Shown piece by piece: positions 27,917 through 36,533 of a DNA stretch of 64,000 nucleotides; position 1 is the stretch's first letter, and the number at the start of each line of letters is the position of its first letter. The notes under the pieces are model-generated. The model was not told the origin of the DNA, ran no database searches, and worked only from the letters and a program-made list of their open reading frames with translations. The stretch comes from Flexithrix dorotheae DSM 6795 (GTDB lineage Bacteria > Bacteroidota > Bacteroidia > Cytophagales > Flammeovirgaceae): contig NZ_KB903487.1 of assembly GCF_000379765.1 (NCBI RefSeq), forward strand, positions 186,001-250,000, in the 5' to 3' direction. The position numbers and the translations under genes are program-made.

Positions 27917-28121
27917 TTGAAGTTTCAGTTTAAGTTTAATAAAGTGTTAATTTTGTTGAGAAATTGACCATAATGAATATATTGCTATTGGAATTCAAAA
28001 GCTTAAAAATTCATTTGAATAATGATCAAGAAAGTAGGTGAAAATACCTGAAATAATACCAAATATAGCGATCTGAAACGAATAAGTGATATCAGGTGTT
28101 AATACTTTACTTTTGATTGAA

Positions 28122-28129
28122 TACCTTTG
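28122..28129 (+). promoter_or_regulatory. candidate -7 box for alpha/beta hydrolase gene
   Basis: TACCTTTG matches TAnnTTTG exactly. The start would fall near 28136, leaving a leader of about 29 nt. No convincing -33 element was seen. Confidence 0.4.
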
Positions 28130-28164
28130 TGTAATACCTTGTAAAAGTTAATTGCAATTTTTTT

Positions 28165-28932
28165 ATGAAATTGAATATTCAAGAAGAAAACGGATTTAAA
28201 TTTTTAGATGAAGGTGAAGGTGATATCCTGATTTTACTGCATGGTTTATTTGGCGCATTGAGTAACTGGTCTGGATTTACCTCTCATTTTTCAAAAACTC
28301 ACAGGGTAATCATTCCAATGATGCCCATTTATGATATGCCATTGAAAGAGGCTGGATTAGCGGGATTAGTGAAGTTTATCGAATCATTTATTGAATTTAA
28401 AAATCTGGATGATTTTACAATTGTCGGAAATTCTCTTGGGGGTCATGTGGGGTTAATATATACTTTAGCTAATAGAGAGAAGGTAAATAAACTGGTATTA
28501 ACAGGAAGTTCTGGTTTATTTGAAAATACTATGGGAGGGTCTTATCCCAAAAGGGGAAATTACGAATTTGTGAAAAAGAAGGTGGCTTATACTTTTTATA
28601 GTCCTGAAGTAGCGACCAAGGAATTGGTAGATGAAGTGTTTGAAACAACTTCAAGTATCCCAAAATGTATGAGAATTGTGGCAATTGCCAGATCGGCTCA
28701 GAAGCATAATCTTGCAAGTGAATTGCCAAAAATAGATGTGCCCACACTATTAATCTGGGGATTGAATGATACAATTACCCCTCCAATGGTGGCACATGAA
28801 TTTAATAGATTGATTCCAAATTCAAGTCTCCGGTTTATTGATAAGTGTGGACATGCACCAATGATGGAGCATCCTGAAAAGTTTAATAGAATTTTTGAAA
28901 ACTTTTTAGAGCAAAATAAGGTATTAATTTAA
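28165..28932 (+). CDS. alpha/beta hydrolase
   Basis: A 255-residue cytoplasmic serine hydrolase of the alpha/beta fold. The oxyanion-hole motif is LLHGLFG (His26-Gly27) and the nucleophile is Ser90 in GNSLGG. The acid is probably Asp202 (WGLNDTITPP) and the base His230 (CGHAPMMEHP). A short cap lies between about 120 and 185. The substrate is unknown. In Bacteroidota a hydrolase like this commonly precedes a CBS protein and NAD kinase, the order found here. Confidence 0.88.
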   Translation: MKLNIQEENGFKFLDEGEGDILILLHGLFGALSNWSGFTSHFSKTHRVIIPMMPIYDMPLKEAGLAGLVKFIESFIEFKNLDDFTIVGNSLGGHVGLIYTLANREKVNKLVLTGSSGLFENTMGGSYPKRGNYEFVKKKVAYTFYSPEVATKELVDEVFETTSSIPKCMRIVAIARSAQKHNLASELPKIDVPTLLIWGLNDTITPPMVAHEFNRLIPNSSLRFIDKCGHAPMMEHPEKFNRIFENFLEQNKVLI

Positions 28933-28972
28933 GCTGAAGCTCGTTATTTGGGTACTACTTCTAATCAGAAGG

Positions 28973-28997
28973 CTGAGAAAAATATTTTATTTTTCAG
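28973..28997 (+). terminator. possible terminator after alpha/beta hydrolase
   Basis: Positions 28973-28984 pair with 28988-28997 around a 3-nt loop, with one bulged G. The stem is A/T rich and the following T run is weak. It lies 41 nt after the stop codon. Confidence 0.3.
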
Positions 28998-29188
28998 TTA
29001 ATTATTTAAATTTAAGTACCAGTACTATTTGATATTGAGAAATTTTATCTCAGTATGAAAAAGTTAAAGCACAATTGAATTGATTTAAAATTGACCAACT
29101 AATTAGAATAACAAAGAAGGTCGATATTTAGAGAAAATAATTGGCAGTAATCCCACAACCAATTGATAGTGAAGGCGAAATCCTTCAA

Positions 29189-29196
29189 TACCTTGG
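29189..29196 (+). promoter_or_regulatory. candidate -7 box for CBS gene
   Basis: TACCTTGG differs from TAnnTTTG at one base, with a TTG at 29163-29165 upstream. A start near 29203 would lie upstream of the ATG at 29233 but downstream of the TTG at 29200. This supports the ATG as the true start of translation. Confidence 0.3.
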
Positions 29197-29232
29197 TGGT
29201 TGGAACCTGGTTATTCTTTAATCCCTAAAAAT

Positions 29233-29898
29233 ATGGTAGCTAAAAAATATATCGATAAAGGAATACCATCTTTGAAACCCTCTGACACAGTAGGATTTGC
29301 AAAAGATTTATTAGAAGAATATTCTTTTAATTGGTTACCGGTAGTGGAAAATCAGCAATATCTTGGTTTATTTTCTGATTCCTTCCTAAGTGATTTTACT
29401 AAGGAAGATGAAAAAATTGAATTATTTGAATTAAAAAATAAAGACCTAAAAGTTCACGATAATTACCACTTTTTTGAGCTGGCCAGGATTTCAAAAGAAA
29501 ACCAACTAGATCTCATTCCTGTCCTCAATGAGGAAAATAAATATAAAGGCGCTATCAATGTAAAAGATGCTGCCCTGGACTTTGCCGAAAAGCTTGGAGG
29601 ACAGTCAATAGGTGGGATTATTGTAATTTCCATCGCTACAATAGATTATACTTTGGCCGAGATCAGCCGTCTTATCGAATCAAACGAAGCCAAGGTTTTA
29701 AGCTCCTTTGTTGAAATTAACTCCCTTAATAATGCCGAGTTATTGGTAACAATTAAAGTAAATACTGTTGATCTCACTAGAATAATAGCTACATTTGAAC
29801 GATTTGGTTATTCAATAGTAGCTAAGTTCCATGATTATGAGACTCAGAATTTCGAGTCTGACCATCTTGACTCGCTACTCAAATACTTGGAATTATAA
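29233..29898 (+). CDS. CBS domain protein with ACT-like C-terminus
   Basis: The open frame extends to a TTG at 29200, but the ATG at 29233 gives MVAKKYIDKGIPSLKPSDTV, the usual start of this Bacteroidota family. Two CBS motifs follow (about 1-55 and 65-125 of the 221-residue product), which normally bind adenosyl ligands. The C-terminal part, from about 135, has IVISIATIDYTLAEISRLIESNEAKV and resembles an ACT-type ligand-binding fold. It lies 3 nt before nadK, so the two are surely cotranscribed. A regulatory role tied to nucleotide or NAD status is an inference. Confidence 0.82.
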   Translation: MVAKKYIDKGIPSLKPSDTVGFAKDLLEEYSFNWLPVVENQQYLGLFSDSFLSDFTKEDEKIELFELKNKDLKVHDNYHFFELARISKENQLDLIPVLNEENKYKGAINVKDAALDFAEKLGGQSIGGIIVISIATIDYTLAEISRLIESNEAKVLSSFVEINSLNNAELLVTIKVNTVDLTRIIATFERFGYSIVAKFHDYETQNFESDHLDSLLKYLEL

Positions 29899-29901
29899 TA
29901 A

Positions 29902-30783
29902 GTGAAAATAGGTATACACAGCAGAACTTTCGAAGAAGATAAACTGGTTTTTTTTAAATCAATTATTAATGAGATTGTCAATAGAGGATTTGAACTATCT
30001 CTCTCCAAGGATTTAAGCAAGTTTTTAAGACAAAAGCTTGATGAAATTCCCAAACATCATGTTTTCAATAGTAGCCAGGAATTACAGCCCTCAGACCTGA
30101 TTTTTAGTGTAGGTGGAGATGGAACACTTCTGGAAACTGTTCTTTATGTAAAAGAGAAAAATATTCCCATCATAGGGGTGAATACCGGAAGGTTAGGGTT
30201 TTTAGCCACCATCTCCAATGATAAAATCAAGGAGGCTATGGATAGTATTTTTATTGGGAATTATACAATTGACTCCAGGACTCTTTTAAAATTAGAAACC
30301 AATGAGGATGTTTTTGCCGGGAATAATGTGGGGTTGAATGAATTTACTATTCTAAAACGGGATACTTCATCCATGATCATTGTCCATACTTACATTGATG
30401 GTGAATACCTGAATTCTTATTGGGCGGATGGTTTAATTGTGGCTACCCCAACCGGTTCCACGGGGTATTCCCTAAGCGTAGGCGGACCAGTTGTCGTTCC
30501 GCAATCCAATAACTTTATCATTTCCCCGGTTAGCCCCCATAATTTAAATGTAAGGCCGCTTATTGTATCAGATGATTGTACTATTTCCTTTGAAATAGAG
30601 GGCAGAAGTAAAAACTTTCTGATTTCTCTGGATTCCCGGTCAAGGAAAGTGAATGAAAGCATTAAAATGGCAGTAAGAAAAAGTGATTTTAAAGCCAATC
30701 TCCTAAAACTAAAAGGAGATAATTTTTTAAATACCCTTCGGAAAAAACTTCATTGGGGCTTGGATCTCAGGAACAGAAATTAA
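29902..30783 (+). CDS. nadK: NAD kinase
   Basis: Phosphorylates NAD to NADP. The kinase loop GGDGT is at 71-75, followed by NTGRLGFLA and the signature TPTGSTGYSLSVGGPVVVP. At 293 residues it has normal bacterial length. Translation starts at a GTG 3 nt after the CBS gene stop, and no in-frame ATG lies nearby, so coupling to that gene is likely. No outer-membrane assembly genes follow here. The next gene is a LysM protein. Confidence 0.95.
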   Translation: MKIGIHSRTFEEDKLVFFKSIINEIVNRGFELSLSKDLSKFLRQKLDEIPKHHVFNSSQELQPSDLIFSVGGDGTLLETVLYVKEKNIPIIGVNTGRLGFLATISNDKIKEAMDSIFIGNYTIDSRTLLKLETNEDVFAGNNVGLNEFTILKRDTSSMIIVHTYIDGEYLNSYWADGLIVATPTGSTGYSLSVGGPVVVPQSNNFIISPVSPHNLNVRPLIVSDDCTISFEIEGRSKNFLISLDSRSRKVNESIKMAVRKSDFKANLLKLKGDNFLNTLRKKLHWGLDLRNRN

Positions 30784-30997
30784 GAAAAAGACCATCTCTG
30801 AAAAATTTTTTTTTACCACAAAAAATGTCAATTTTAAGGTAAGAAATTTTTTTATAATGATTTATTCTTTTGAATAATGGGGTTCCTGTATTTTTTTATC
30901 GGTAAAACAGCGAAAATATCCTGCACAGGTTTTCTGTTTTATCTTTAATAAAATTTAAGGTTCCTACATAATCTTTTTTCCTTAATCAAAAATATCC

Positions 30998-33313
30998 ATG
31001 AATCATACCGTACAGCAAGGGGAAACTTTATATGCAATAAGCAAAAAATATAATATTTCCACTAATAAAATTTTAGAATTAAATGGCTTAAAACCATACG
31101 ATTCTATCCATCCCGGGCAAAGCCTGATTGTATCGGAAGGAGCAGGAAGCACAGTGCCGCAATCAGCTCCAACTTCCAGTTCTGGTCAGACTCATATTGT
31201 TCAAAGAGGAGAATCATTATATTCAATTGCTCAAAAATATGGTGCTACGCCACAGCAGATTCTGACCTTAAACGGGATGCAGGCTAACCAACCTATATAT
31301 GTTGGACAGAAATTAAATGTACCAGCAGGGGGAAGTACTCCCACTAGTCCTTCTCCTCAGCCCTCTTCTGGTGGAGGGCTAAAACCTACATTTTATACCG
31401 TTCAAAGGGGTGATTCGCTTTATTCTATATCTAAAAAATTTGGAACAACTCCACAGGAAATTATCAAACTGAATAATATGCCTGCTAGTGGTGCAATTAA
31501 TGTAGGACAAAGGTTGCAGGTTGGTACATCTACTCAGTCATCTGGTTCCAGACCAACCCCAACAACTCCTTCTCCACAACCCGGAGCTCAGTCCTCTCAG
31601 GATGATGTTTATATTGTTCAAAGAGGGGATTCTCTTTATTCCATTGCCCAGAGAAATGGAACTACCCCACAGGAAATCCTGAAAATGAATAACTTAGCTC
31701 CAAACGCTACTATTTATTTAGGACAAATGCTACGGGTAAGGCCTGTAAAAACACAACCTCCCAAAACGAATAATAACTTACAAACCTATACTGTAAAACA
31801 GGGCGATTGGCTGGATAAAATCGCGGATCAGTATGGGACCACTGCTCAGGAGATAATGAGATTAAATAAATTGCCCAACAACAATTTATATATAGGGCAA
31901 AGACTCTTAATTCCTTCTGCTAAGCCAATTCCTCCGCAATCACAGCAACAGGTAACTGTAAATGCTCCTTCCCATTTAAGTGGAAAGGCTGGGCAATACC
32001 AAAAAGCCAGGGAGATTTTTCAGCTTCAGGTAATTTCAGGCAAGGATATAATCGGGCCTGGCTTAACTGCACCAGTAGGAAAAGTTTTCAGCAACAATCC
32101 TGAAGATCTGGAGAAAGTTCAGAACAGGTTAATTCAGTTGGGAATTTTAAGTCCCAATCATGGGGAGTCTCCAGCGCGCTTTGGTGGAAGAACGATTGGA
32201 GAGGGTAGTATTCCCAAAACCATTCAGGCCATTTCCAAATTCCAGAGTAAGTATAAGGTAGATTATTGGACAAAAAAGGATAAACATGTCAAAATGATGG
32301 GTACTAACCGGTTTACTCCGGGAACTGTTGCCCCTGGAGATATTACCCTAAAAGTATTGAGGGAATATGAAGATTATACGCTGGTAGTTCCACATCCTAT
32401 CAATAGAGGGCAACTCATTACTTCTAAATTCAATAATTTTGTGAGAAGTAGTTATAATGAATATTATGATGGAGTGGGATTTAAGGGAAATTATATGCCG
32501 GATGTTCCATTTCAGACTTTTGCCAAATTTGGTTTGGACCAGAGTATGGCGGAAGGATTAAAGTATGTATCTGCCCATGAAGGGAATTTTGATGCCATCA
32601 ATTCTTATGATAAAGCTAATTTTTCCTGGGGATTTATCCAGTTTGCCGGGAAAGGCGGAGGAACAAATGGGTCTTTGGGAGCCGTAATTGCTACCATGAA
32701 GCAAAGACAACCTCAGCTTTTTGCCGAATTTTTCCAAAAAGTAGGGATTGATATTGACATTGTCATGAGAAATGGGGAAGTGCATGATGGCAACCTGAAA
32801 ATTTTTGATATTAGGAAAACCACAGGAAAAAACGAGGTGGAGGGCCTTGATGCAGAAGTTGCCCTGAAAGCCGATAAACAGTTGTACGGTGCATTTATCC
32901 GGGCGGCTTATCATCCTTCAATGTATGAAGCTCAAATAGAAAGGTCGGTCATTGGATATGTAAGGCCGGCCCTTAGCATTAAAACAGATATCAATACAGG
33001 ACGGTTACAACTGAAAGATGTAGTTTTGAATAGTATAATCCGTTCTCCCATGGGCTGTGCTACCATGGTAGATTTGACGGTAAATCAATGGATTAATAAA
33101 ACAAGAGATGTTTTTAAATCCGCTATTGAAAAAGTAGCAAGATCAAGGAATTTGCACTCTCCAAATGAGTTGCAAAATATTGATGAAAGGATGGTATTGC
33201 AGCAGATTGTGAATGATGCTGGTTCGGATAAGAGAATTAGTAGTAGAGTAAGTAGTTTGTTAAACAGCTCATTAAGTGCTCAGAAACCATCATTTGTTCC
33301 GCCTATAGCCTAA
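30998..33313 (+). CDS. five-LysM protein with PG-binding and lysozyme-like domains
   Basis: Predicted peptidoglycan-directed protein of 771 residues. LysM repeats lie at about 2-46, 66-109, 132-176, 204-247 and 263-306, joined by Pro/Ser/Thr linkers. A PG-binding-like helical segment follows (about 365-420, LEKVQNRLIQLGIL). The C-terminal domain (about 500-720) has VSAHEGNFDAINSYDKANFSWGFIQF, with Glu528 a plausible catalytic acid as in lysozyme-fold hydrolases. The same domain ends the protein at 53440-54855. An in-frame TAA at 30983-30985 fixes the start, so there is no signal peptide and export would need another route. Confidence 0.75.
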   Translation: MNHTVQQGETLYAISKKYNISTNKILELNGLKPYDSIHPGQSLIVSEGAGSTVPQSAPTSSSGQTHIVQRGESLYSIAQKYGATPQQILTLNGMQANQPIYVGQKLNVPAGGSTPTSPSPQPSSGGGLKPTFYTVQRGDSLYSISKKFGTTPQEIIKLNNMPASGAINVGQRLQVGTSTQSSGSRPTPTTPSPQPGAQSSQDDVYIVQRGDSLYSIAQRNGTTPQEILKMNNLAPNATIYLGQMLRVRPVKTQPPKTNNNLQTYTVKQGDWLDKIADQYGTTAQEIMRLNKLPNNNLYIGQRLLIPSAKPIPPQSQQQVTVNAPSHLSGKAGQYQKAREIFQLQVISGKDIIGPGLTAPVGKVFSNNPEDLEKVQNRLIQLGILSPNHGESPARFGGRTIGEGSIPKTIQAISKFQSKYKVDYWTKKDKHVKMMGTNRFTPGTVAPGDITLKVLREYEDYTLVVPHPINRGQLITSKFNNFVRSSYNEYYDGVGFKGNYMPDVPFQTFAKFGLDQSMAEGLKYVSAHEGNFDAINSYDKANFSWGFIQFAGKGGGTNGSLGAVIATMKQRQPQLFAEFFQKVGIDIDIVMRNGEVHDGNLKIFDIRKTTGKNEVEGLDAEVALKADKQLYGAFIRAAYHPSMYEAQIERSVIGYVRPALSIKTDINTGRLQLKDVVLNSIIRSPMGCATMVDLTVNQWINKTRDVFKSAIEKVARSRNLHSPNELQNIDERMVLQQIVNDAGSDKRISSRVSSLLNSSLSAQKPSFVPPIA

Positions 33314-33347
33314 ATAATTTCAGCTTTTAATAACAGGCATGTTTTTA

Positions 33348-33395
33348 GTAACCTGATTGCTCAAAGTGAAATTTATGGCAAACAGGTTACCTTTT
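33348..33395 (+). terminator. terminator after five-LysM gene
   Basis: GTAACCTG at 33348-33355 pairs with CAGGTTAC at 33383-33390. A further TTGC/GCAA pairing beyond one A-A mismatch makes a 13-bp stem with a 17-nt loop. CTTTTC follows. It lies 35 nt after the stop codon. Confidence 0.6.
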
Positions 33396-33429
33396 CATGA
33401 TTGGAGTAATAGAAAAATGAACTCACAAA

Positions 33430-33552
33430 ATGATGAAGTTTGTTATTTGTTTGGTATCATTTTTATCTTCCCTTAAATTTTTCAGTCAAAATATCCGATC
33501 ATTTAATAACCAATTTAAAATAGCGTATAAGAAGAAGGATTTTTACTCATAA
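33430..33552 (+). CDS. possible small exported peptide (40 codons)
   Basis: A short frame starts with two consecutive ATG codons and encodes a Bacteroidota-style signal peptide ending in FFSQ. The mature piece of about 20 residues is basic (QFKIAYKKKDFYS). It lies between the LysM terminator and a basic lipoprotein gene. It could be a true small secreted peptide or the remnant of a longer gene. The signal peptide is the only positive evidence. Confidence 0.35.
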   Translation: MMKFVICLVSFLSSLKFFSQNIRSFNNQFKIAYKKKDFYS

Positions 33553-33583
33553 AATAAATACGGTAAATCAAATTCACCTTAAT

Positions 33584-33925
33584 ATGGATTTCTTAAAAAA
33601 GATTTCAATAATATTAATTCTTTTAAGCTTTATTGGTTGTGCCAAACAAAGTAGTAATTCCAATCAAAATCAGGGGAATGCAGCCAATTCGAGAGGGTAT
33701 AACCCACAGAAAAAACAATTTAAGTCAGGAACAAAGAATGCCTTTTCCAATAAAGAAAGAACAAGTGCAAGTGCGCCAAAGACTGCAAGGCAAATAAGAA
33801 AGGAAGAAAGAATGAAACAAAAACCTCAATATACTGACCCTATGTATTTTGGACATAAAAAACCCCCAAAGAAGAGACCAAGAGGAAAACAGAAGTATTG
33901 TAAAGTTTGCCAGATGCGACATTAA
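33584..33925 (+). CDS. small basic lipoprotein, unknown function
   Basis: This 113-residue protein has a signal peptide with lipobox LSFIGC and is predicted to be lipid-anchored. The mature part is rich in Asn, Gln and Ser, then becomes strongly basic (RQIRKEERMKQKPQ, GHKKPPKKRPRGKQ). It ends in CKVCQMRH, a compact Cys/His cluster that could bind metal. The composition resembles the lipoprotein at 4204-4551, which has a Cys/Met/His segment before a Lys-rich tail. No known domain was recognised. A clear terminator follows. Confidence 0.65.
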   Translation: MDFLKKISIILILLSFIGCAKQSSNSNQNQGNAANSRGYNPQKKQFKSGTKNAFSNKERTSASAPKTARQIRKEERMKQKPQYTDPMYFGHKKPPKKRPRGKQKYCKVCQMRH

Positions 33926-33966
33926 TTCTAATAATTTAAAAATTTTATTTTAAAAGATAAAGTCAT

Positions 33967-34007
33967 CAAATCCCATCCTTATTCCATTGAGGATGGGATT
34001 TTTTTGT
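33967..34007 (+). terminator. intrinsic terminator after small basic lipoprotein
   Basis: AATCCCATCC at 33969-33978 pairs with GGATGGGATT at 33991-34000 around a 12-nt loop, followed by a run of T. It lies 44 nt after the stop codon. Confidence 0.88.
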
Positions 34008-34200
34008 TATCTATTTTTCCCCATAGATAGATTTCTTTAAAAATTTACCTTTTCTTGTAATGAATTTAATTTCCTGAAGTATACCAGGTAAAAAAAGAAA
34101 AGAATAGGTGAAAATCGACCTGTATGAAGAACAAATTACCTTTTACAATATTGAAATCTACCACCTTAATGGACTTGCGTGTTTCCCAAATGATTAAAAA

Positions 34201-34743
34201 ATGAAAATGATCTCTGATGAAGCTTTAATGATGAAGGTAAGATCAGGAGACACAGGGAAATTGAGTCTGTTGTTCGAACGGTATAATATTCCGATTTATA
34301 ATTTCTTTTTGAAATTTATTGGGGATAGGGAAATCAGTCAGGATCTTACCCAGAATGTGTTTTTTCGGATTTTAAAATATAACCATTCTTTTAAAGAAGG
34401 GGCATCATTTAAAACCTGGATTTACCAGATTGCCAGAAATGTAAGGATTGATCATTATAAAAAATATAAGATTTACAATTCTTCTTTGAATACAGATAAT
34501 ATCAATGAAATTAACTTTTCGGAAAATCACGATCCAATAGAAAAGTCTGAAGAAATTCTGCTGATACAAAAGGCACTTAGCAAAATGCCGGAAGATAAAA
34601 AGGAAATCATTGTGTTGAGTCAGTTCCAGGAATTACGATATAAGGAAATTGCCGAAATTCTCAATATTACTGAAAACACCGCCAGGGTGAAAGTACACAG
34701 AGCCATTAAAGAATTGAGTGTTTTATATAAAATGTTGGTGTAG
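34201..34743 (+). CDS. ECF-type RNA polymerase sigma factor
   Basis: A 180-residue sigma-70 family factor of the ECF group. Region 2 spans about 20-90 (LFERYNIPIYNFFLKFIGD, ISQDLTQNVFFRILKY, FKTWIYQIARNVRIDHYKK). Region 4 spans about 120-175 (ALSKMPEDKKEIIVLSQFQELRYKEIAEILNI, then ENTARVKVHRAIKEL). It heads a three-gene unit with a membrane protein resembling an anti-sigma factor (53-nt gap) and a DUF4097-like exported protein. This is a familiar Bacteroidota arrangement for envelope-stress control. The signal sensed is not evident. Confidence 0.93.
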   Translation: MKMISDEALMMKVRSGDTGKLSLLFERYNIPIYNFFLKFIGDREISQDLTQNVFFRILKYNHSFKEGASFKTWIYQIARNVRIDHYKKYKIYNSSLNTDNINEINFSENHDPIEKSEEILLIQKALSKMPEDKKEIIVLSQFQELRYKEIAEILNITENTARVKVHRAIKELSVLYKMLV

Positions 34744-34796
34744 GTGTTGGATGAATTTTTAGCCAAATGCATAAAACCTTTCGAAAATATTAGTCT

Positions 34797-35597
34797 ATGG
34801 AAAAGAAAGATTTAAAACCTTATTTAATGGAATTTCTTCGGGAAGAATTAGATGAGGAAACAAAAATAGCAATTCAAAGTCAGTTAAAAGTTGATCCTGC
34901 CCTTCAGGAAGAACTGGATGAACTTAAGGAGGTATTCGGGGAATTAAATAAAATTCCTTCTCATAAGCCTGATATCGCATTGAAAGAGAACTTCCAGAAA
35001 ATGATGGAGGAAAATACAATACAATCACCAGGTTTGTTTTCCAATATTCAGCATTGGATAAATAATTTCCAGATTACCATTAGTTTTAAGCAAATGGCAT
35101 ATGCTGTTGTATTGTTACTGGTAGGTTTTTTCTTTGGGTATAATCAGAACAAAGGAACAGTAAATGCTGGAGAGAGAAATCAACAGCTTTCCATGGAGAT
35201 TGAAGAATTGAGAAAAAATATGATGCTCACCCTTCTGGAACAGCCCTCAGCCAGTGAGCGGATAAAAGCAGTAAATATTTCTTATGATCTTGAAGAGGCT
35301 GACCCAAAAGTGATTGAAGCTTTGTTTTTTACCCTAAATAATGATAAAAACTCAAATGTAAGGCTGGCCGCACTGGAAGCATTAACCAGATATTCCTTCA
35401 ATAAAAAAATAAGAAATGGATTAACTGAATCACTCCGTCATCAGGATAAACCGCTAATTCAAATTGCCTTAATAGATGTGCTTACCGAGATGCACGATAA
35501 ATCCTTAAAAAAGGAATTTAAAGATCTGCTTCAACAGGACGAACTGGATGCAGATGTAAAAGAAAAAATTAATGAAAGTTTGGAAATTCTAATGTAA
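34797..35597 (+). CDS. putative anti-sigma factor with periplasmic HEAT repeats
   Basis: A 266-residue single-pass membrane protein directly after the sigma gene. The N-terminal 90 residues are cytoplasmic and acidic (LMEFLREELDEETKIAIQSQ), like the ASD region of anti-sigma factors but without a zinc-binding HxxxCxxC motif. A helix at about 98-118 (MAYAVVLLLVGFFFGY) crosses the membrane. The outer part has a short coiled coil and HEAT-like helical repeats (about 160-265: DPKVIEALFFTLNNDKNSNVRLAALEAL). The HEAT region could bind an envelope ligand. Its stop lies 6 nt before the DUF4097-like gene. Confidence 0.75.
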   Translation: MEKKDLKPYLMEFLREELDEETKIAIQSQLKVDPALQEELDELKEVFGELNKIPSHKPDIALKENFQKMMEENTIQSPGLFSNIQHWINNFQITISFKQMAYAVVLLLVGFFFGYNQNKGTVNAGERNQQLSMEIEELRKNMMLTLLEQPSASERIKAVNISYDLEEADPKVIEALFFTLNNDKNSNVRLAALEALTRYSFNKKIRNGLTESLRHQDKPLIQIALIDVLTEMHDKSLKKEFKDLLQQDELDADVKEKINESLEILM

Positions 35598-35603
35598 AAA
35601 AAG

Positions 35604-36446
35604 ATGAAATACATTTTAAAAATAAATAGTTTGTTCACCCTGATAATGTTATTTGCCATTACGGCCTTTTCTCAGGAAATATCGAAAAAATCAGTTATTG
35701 TTCCATTAAGTAAGCCAGGAGAAGCTGGAAAATTATATGTGGAGATTCATAATGGTTCCATAAAAGTATCAGGATATGAGGGCAAAGAGGTGATTGTGGT
35801 TTCAAAAAGTAAATCCCTTGAAAGCCATCATAACAAGGATAAAAATTCAGAGGATAATCCGCCAGAAGGCATGAGGGTAGTGGGAAATAATGCCTATGCA
35901 CTTGATATTATTGAAAATGAAAACAAGATAAAGGTGGACACGGATTCTCATTATTCTTCAATTGATCTGGAAATACAGGTCCCGCATAATTTTGCCCTGT
36001 ATCTGGAAAATCACCGGGATGGAGATATTGAAGTCGATAACATTAAGGGGGTGGAGATAAATGCAGAAAGCCATCAGGGGTCAATCCTGCTCACGAATGT
36101 GACAAGCCCTATTGTGGCCGACACTCATCATGGTGATATTATTGTCACTTTTTCGGATGTGAGTTCTGAAAACCCTTCGGCATTTAATTCTTATAATGGA
36201 AATATTGACCTGACTTTTCCCAAAAAAGGGAATGCTACAGTGAAAACTAAATCGGAGAGAGGCAATATTTATACAGATATGGCGGTATCCGTGAATGATT
36301 CTGAACCAAAAGTGATTACTAAGTCGAAAAACGGCACAAATTACTATTCAGTGGAAAAATGGAATTATGGCAAAATCAATAGTGGTGGACCTGAGTTTTC
36401 CGCAGCAACCTCTAAAGGCAATGTATATATCCGGGTTCAAAAGTGA
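35604..36446 (+). CDS. exported DUF4097-like beta-strand repeat protein
   Basis: A 280-residue protein with a signal peptide ending near ITAFSQ. The mature part consists of short repeating strands with glycine turns (YVEIHNGSIKVSGYEGKEV, HRDGDIEVDNIKG, SHQGSILLTNVTSP, THHGDIIVTFSDV, SYNGNIDLTF, SERGNIYTDM). These are typical of DUF4097 or putative auto-transporter adhesin head beta-helices. Histidines are frequent in the turns. It is third in the sigma/anti-sigma unit, either a target or a partner of the anti-sigma factor. A bidirectional terminator follows. Confidence 0.8.
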   Translation: MKYILKINSLFTLIMLFAITAFSQEISKKSVIVPLSKPGEAGKLYVEIHNGSIKVSGYEGKEVIVVSKSKSLESHHNKDKNSEDNPPEGMRVVGNNAYALDIIENENKIKVDTDSHYSSIDLEIQVPHNFALYLENHRDGDIEVDNIKGVEINAESHQGSILLTNVTSPIVADTHHGDIIVTFSDVSSENPSAFNSYNGNIDLTFPKKGNATVKTKSERGNIYTDMAVSVNDSEPKVITKSKNGTNYYSVEKWNYGKINSGGPEFSAATSKGNVYIRVQK

Positions 36447-36487
36447 GTTGCAAATAGAGTATTTACTTAATTGATTAAACTAAATTG

Positions 36488-36524
36488 AAAACCCATTCCA
36501 GTGTATTGTAGAATGGGTTTTTCG
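36488..36524. terminator. bidirectional terminator between DUF4097-like gene and ppk2
   Basis: A perfect 11-bp stem pairs 36488-36498 (AAAACCCATTC) with 36511-36521 around a 12-nt loop, followed by T residues. It lies between convergent genes. Confidence 0.85.
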
Positions 36525-36533
36525 TCTAGTTAT

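Noticed and set aside
29200-29232. TTG start for the CBS protein
   Set aside because: The ATG at 29233 gives the family-typical N-terminus, and a candidate -7 box places the transcript start after 29200.
33388-33395. TACCTTTT as a promoter -7 box
   Set aside because: It coincides with the 3' arm and tail of the terminator of the LysM gene and lacks the final G.
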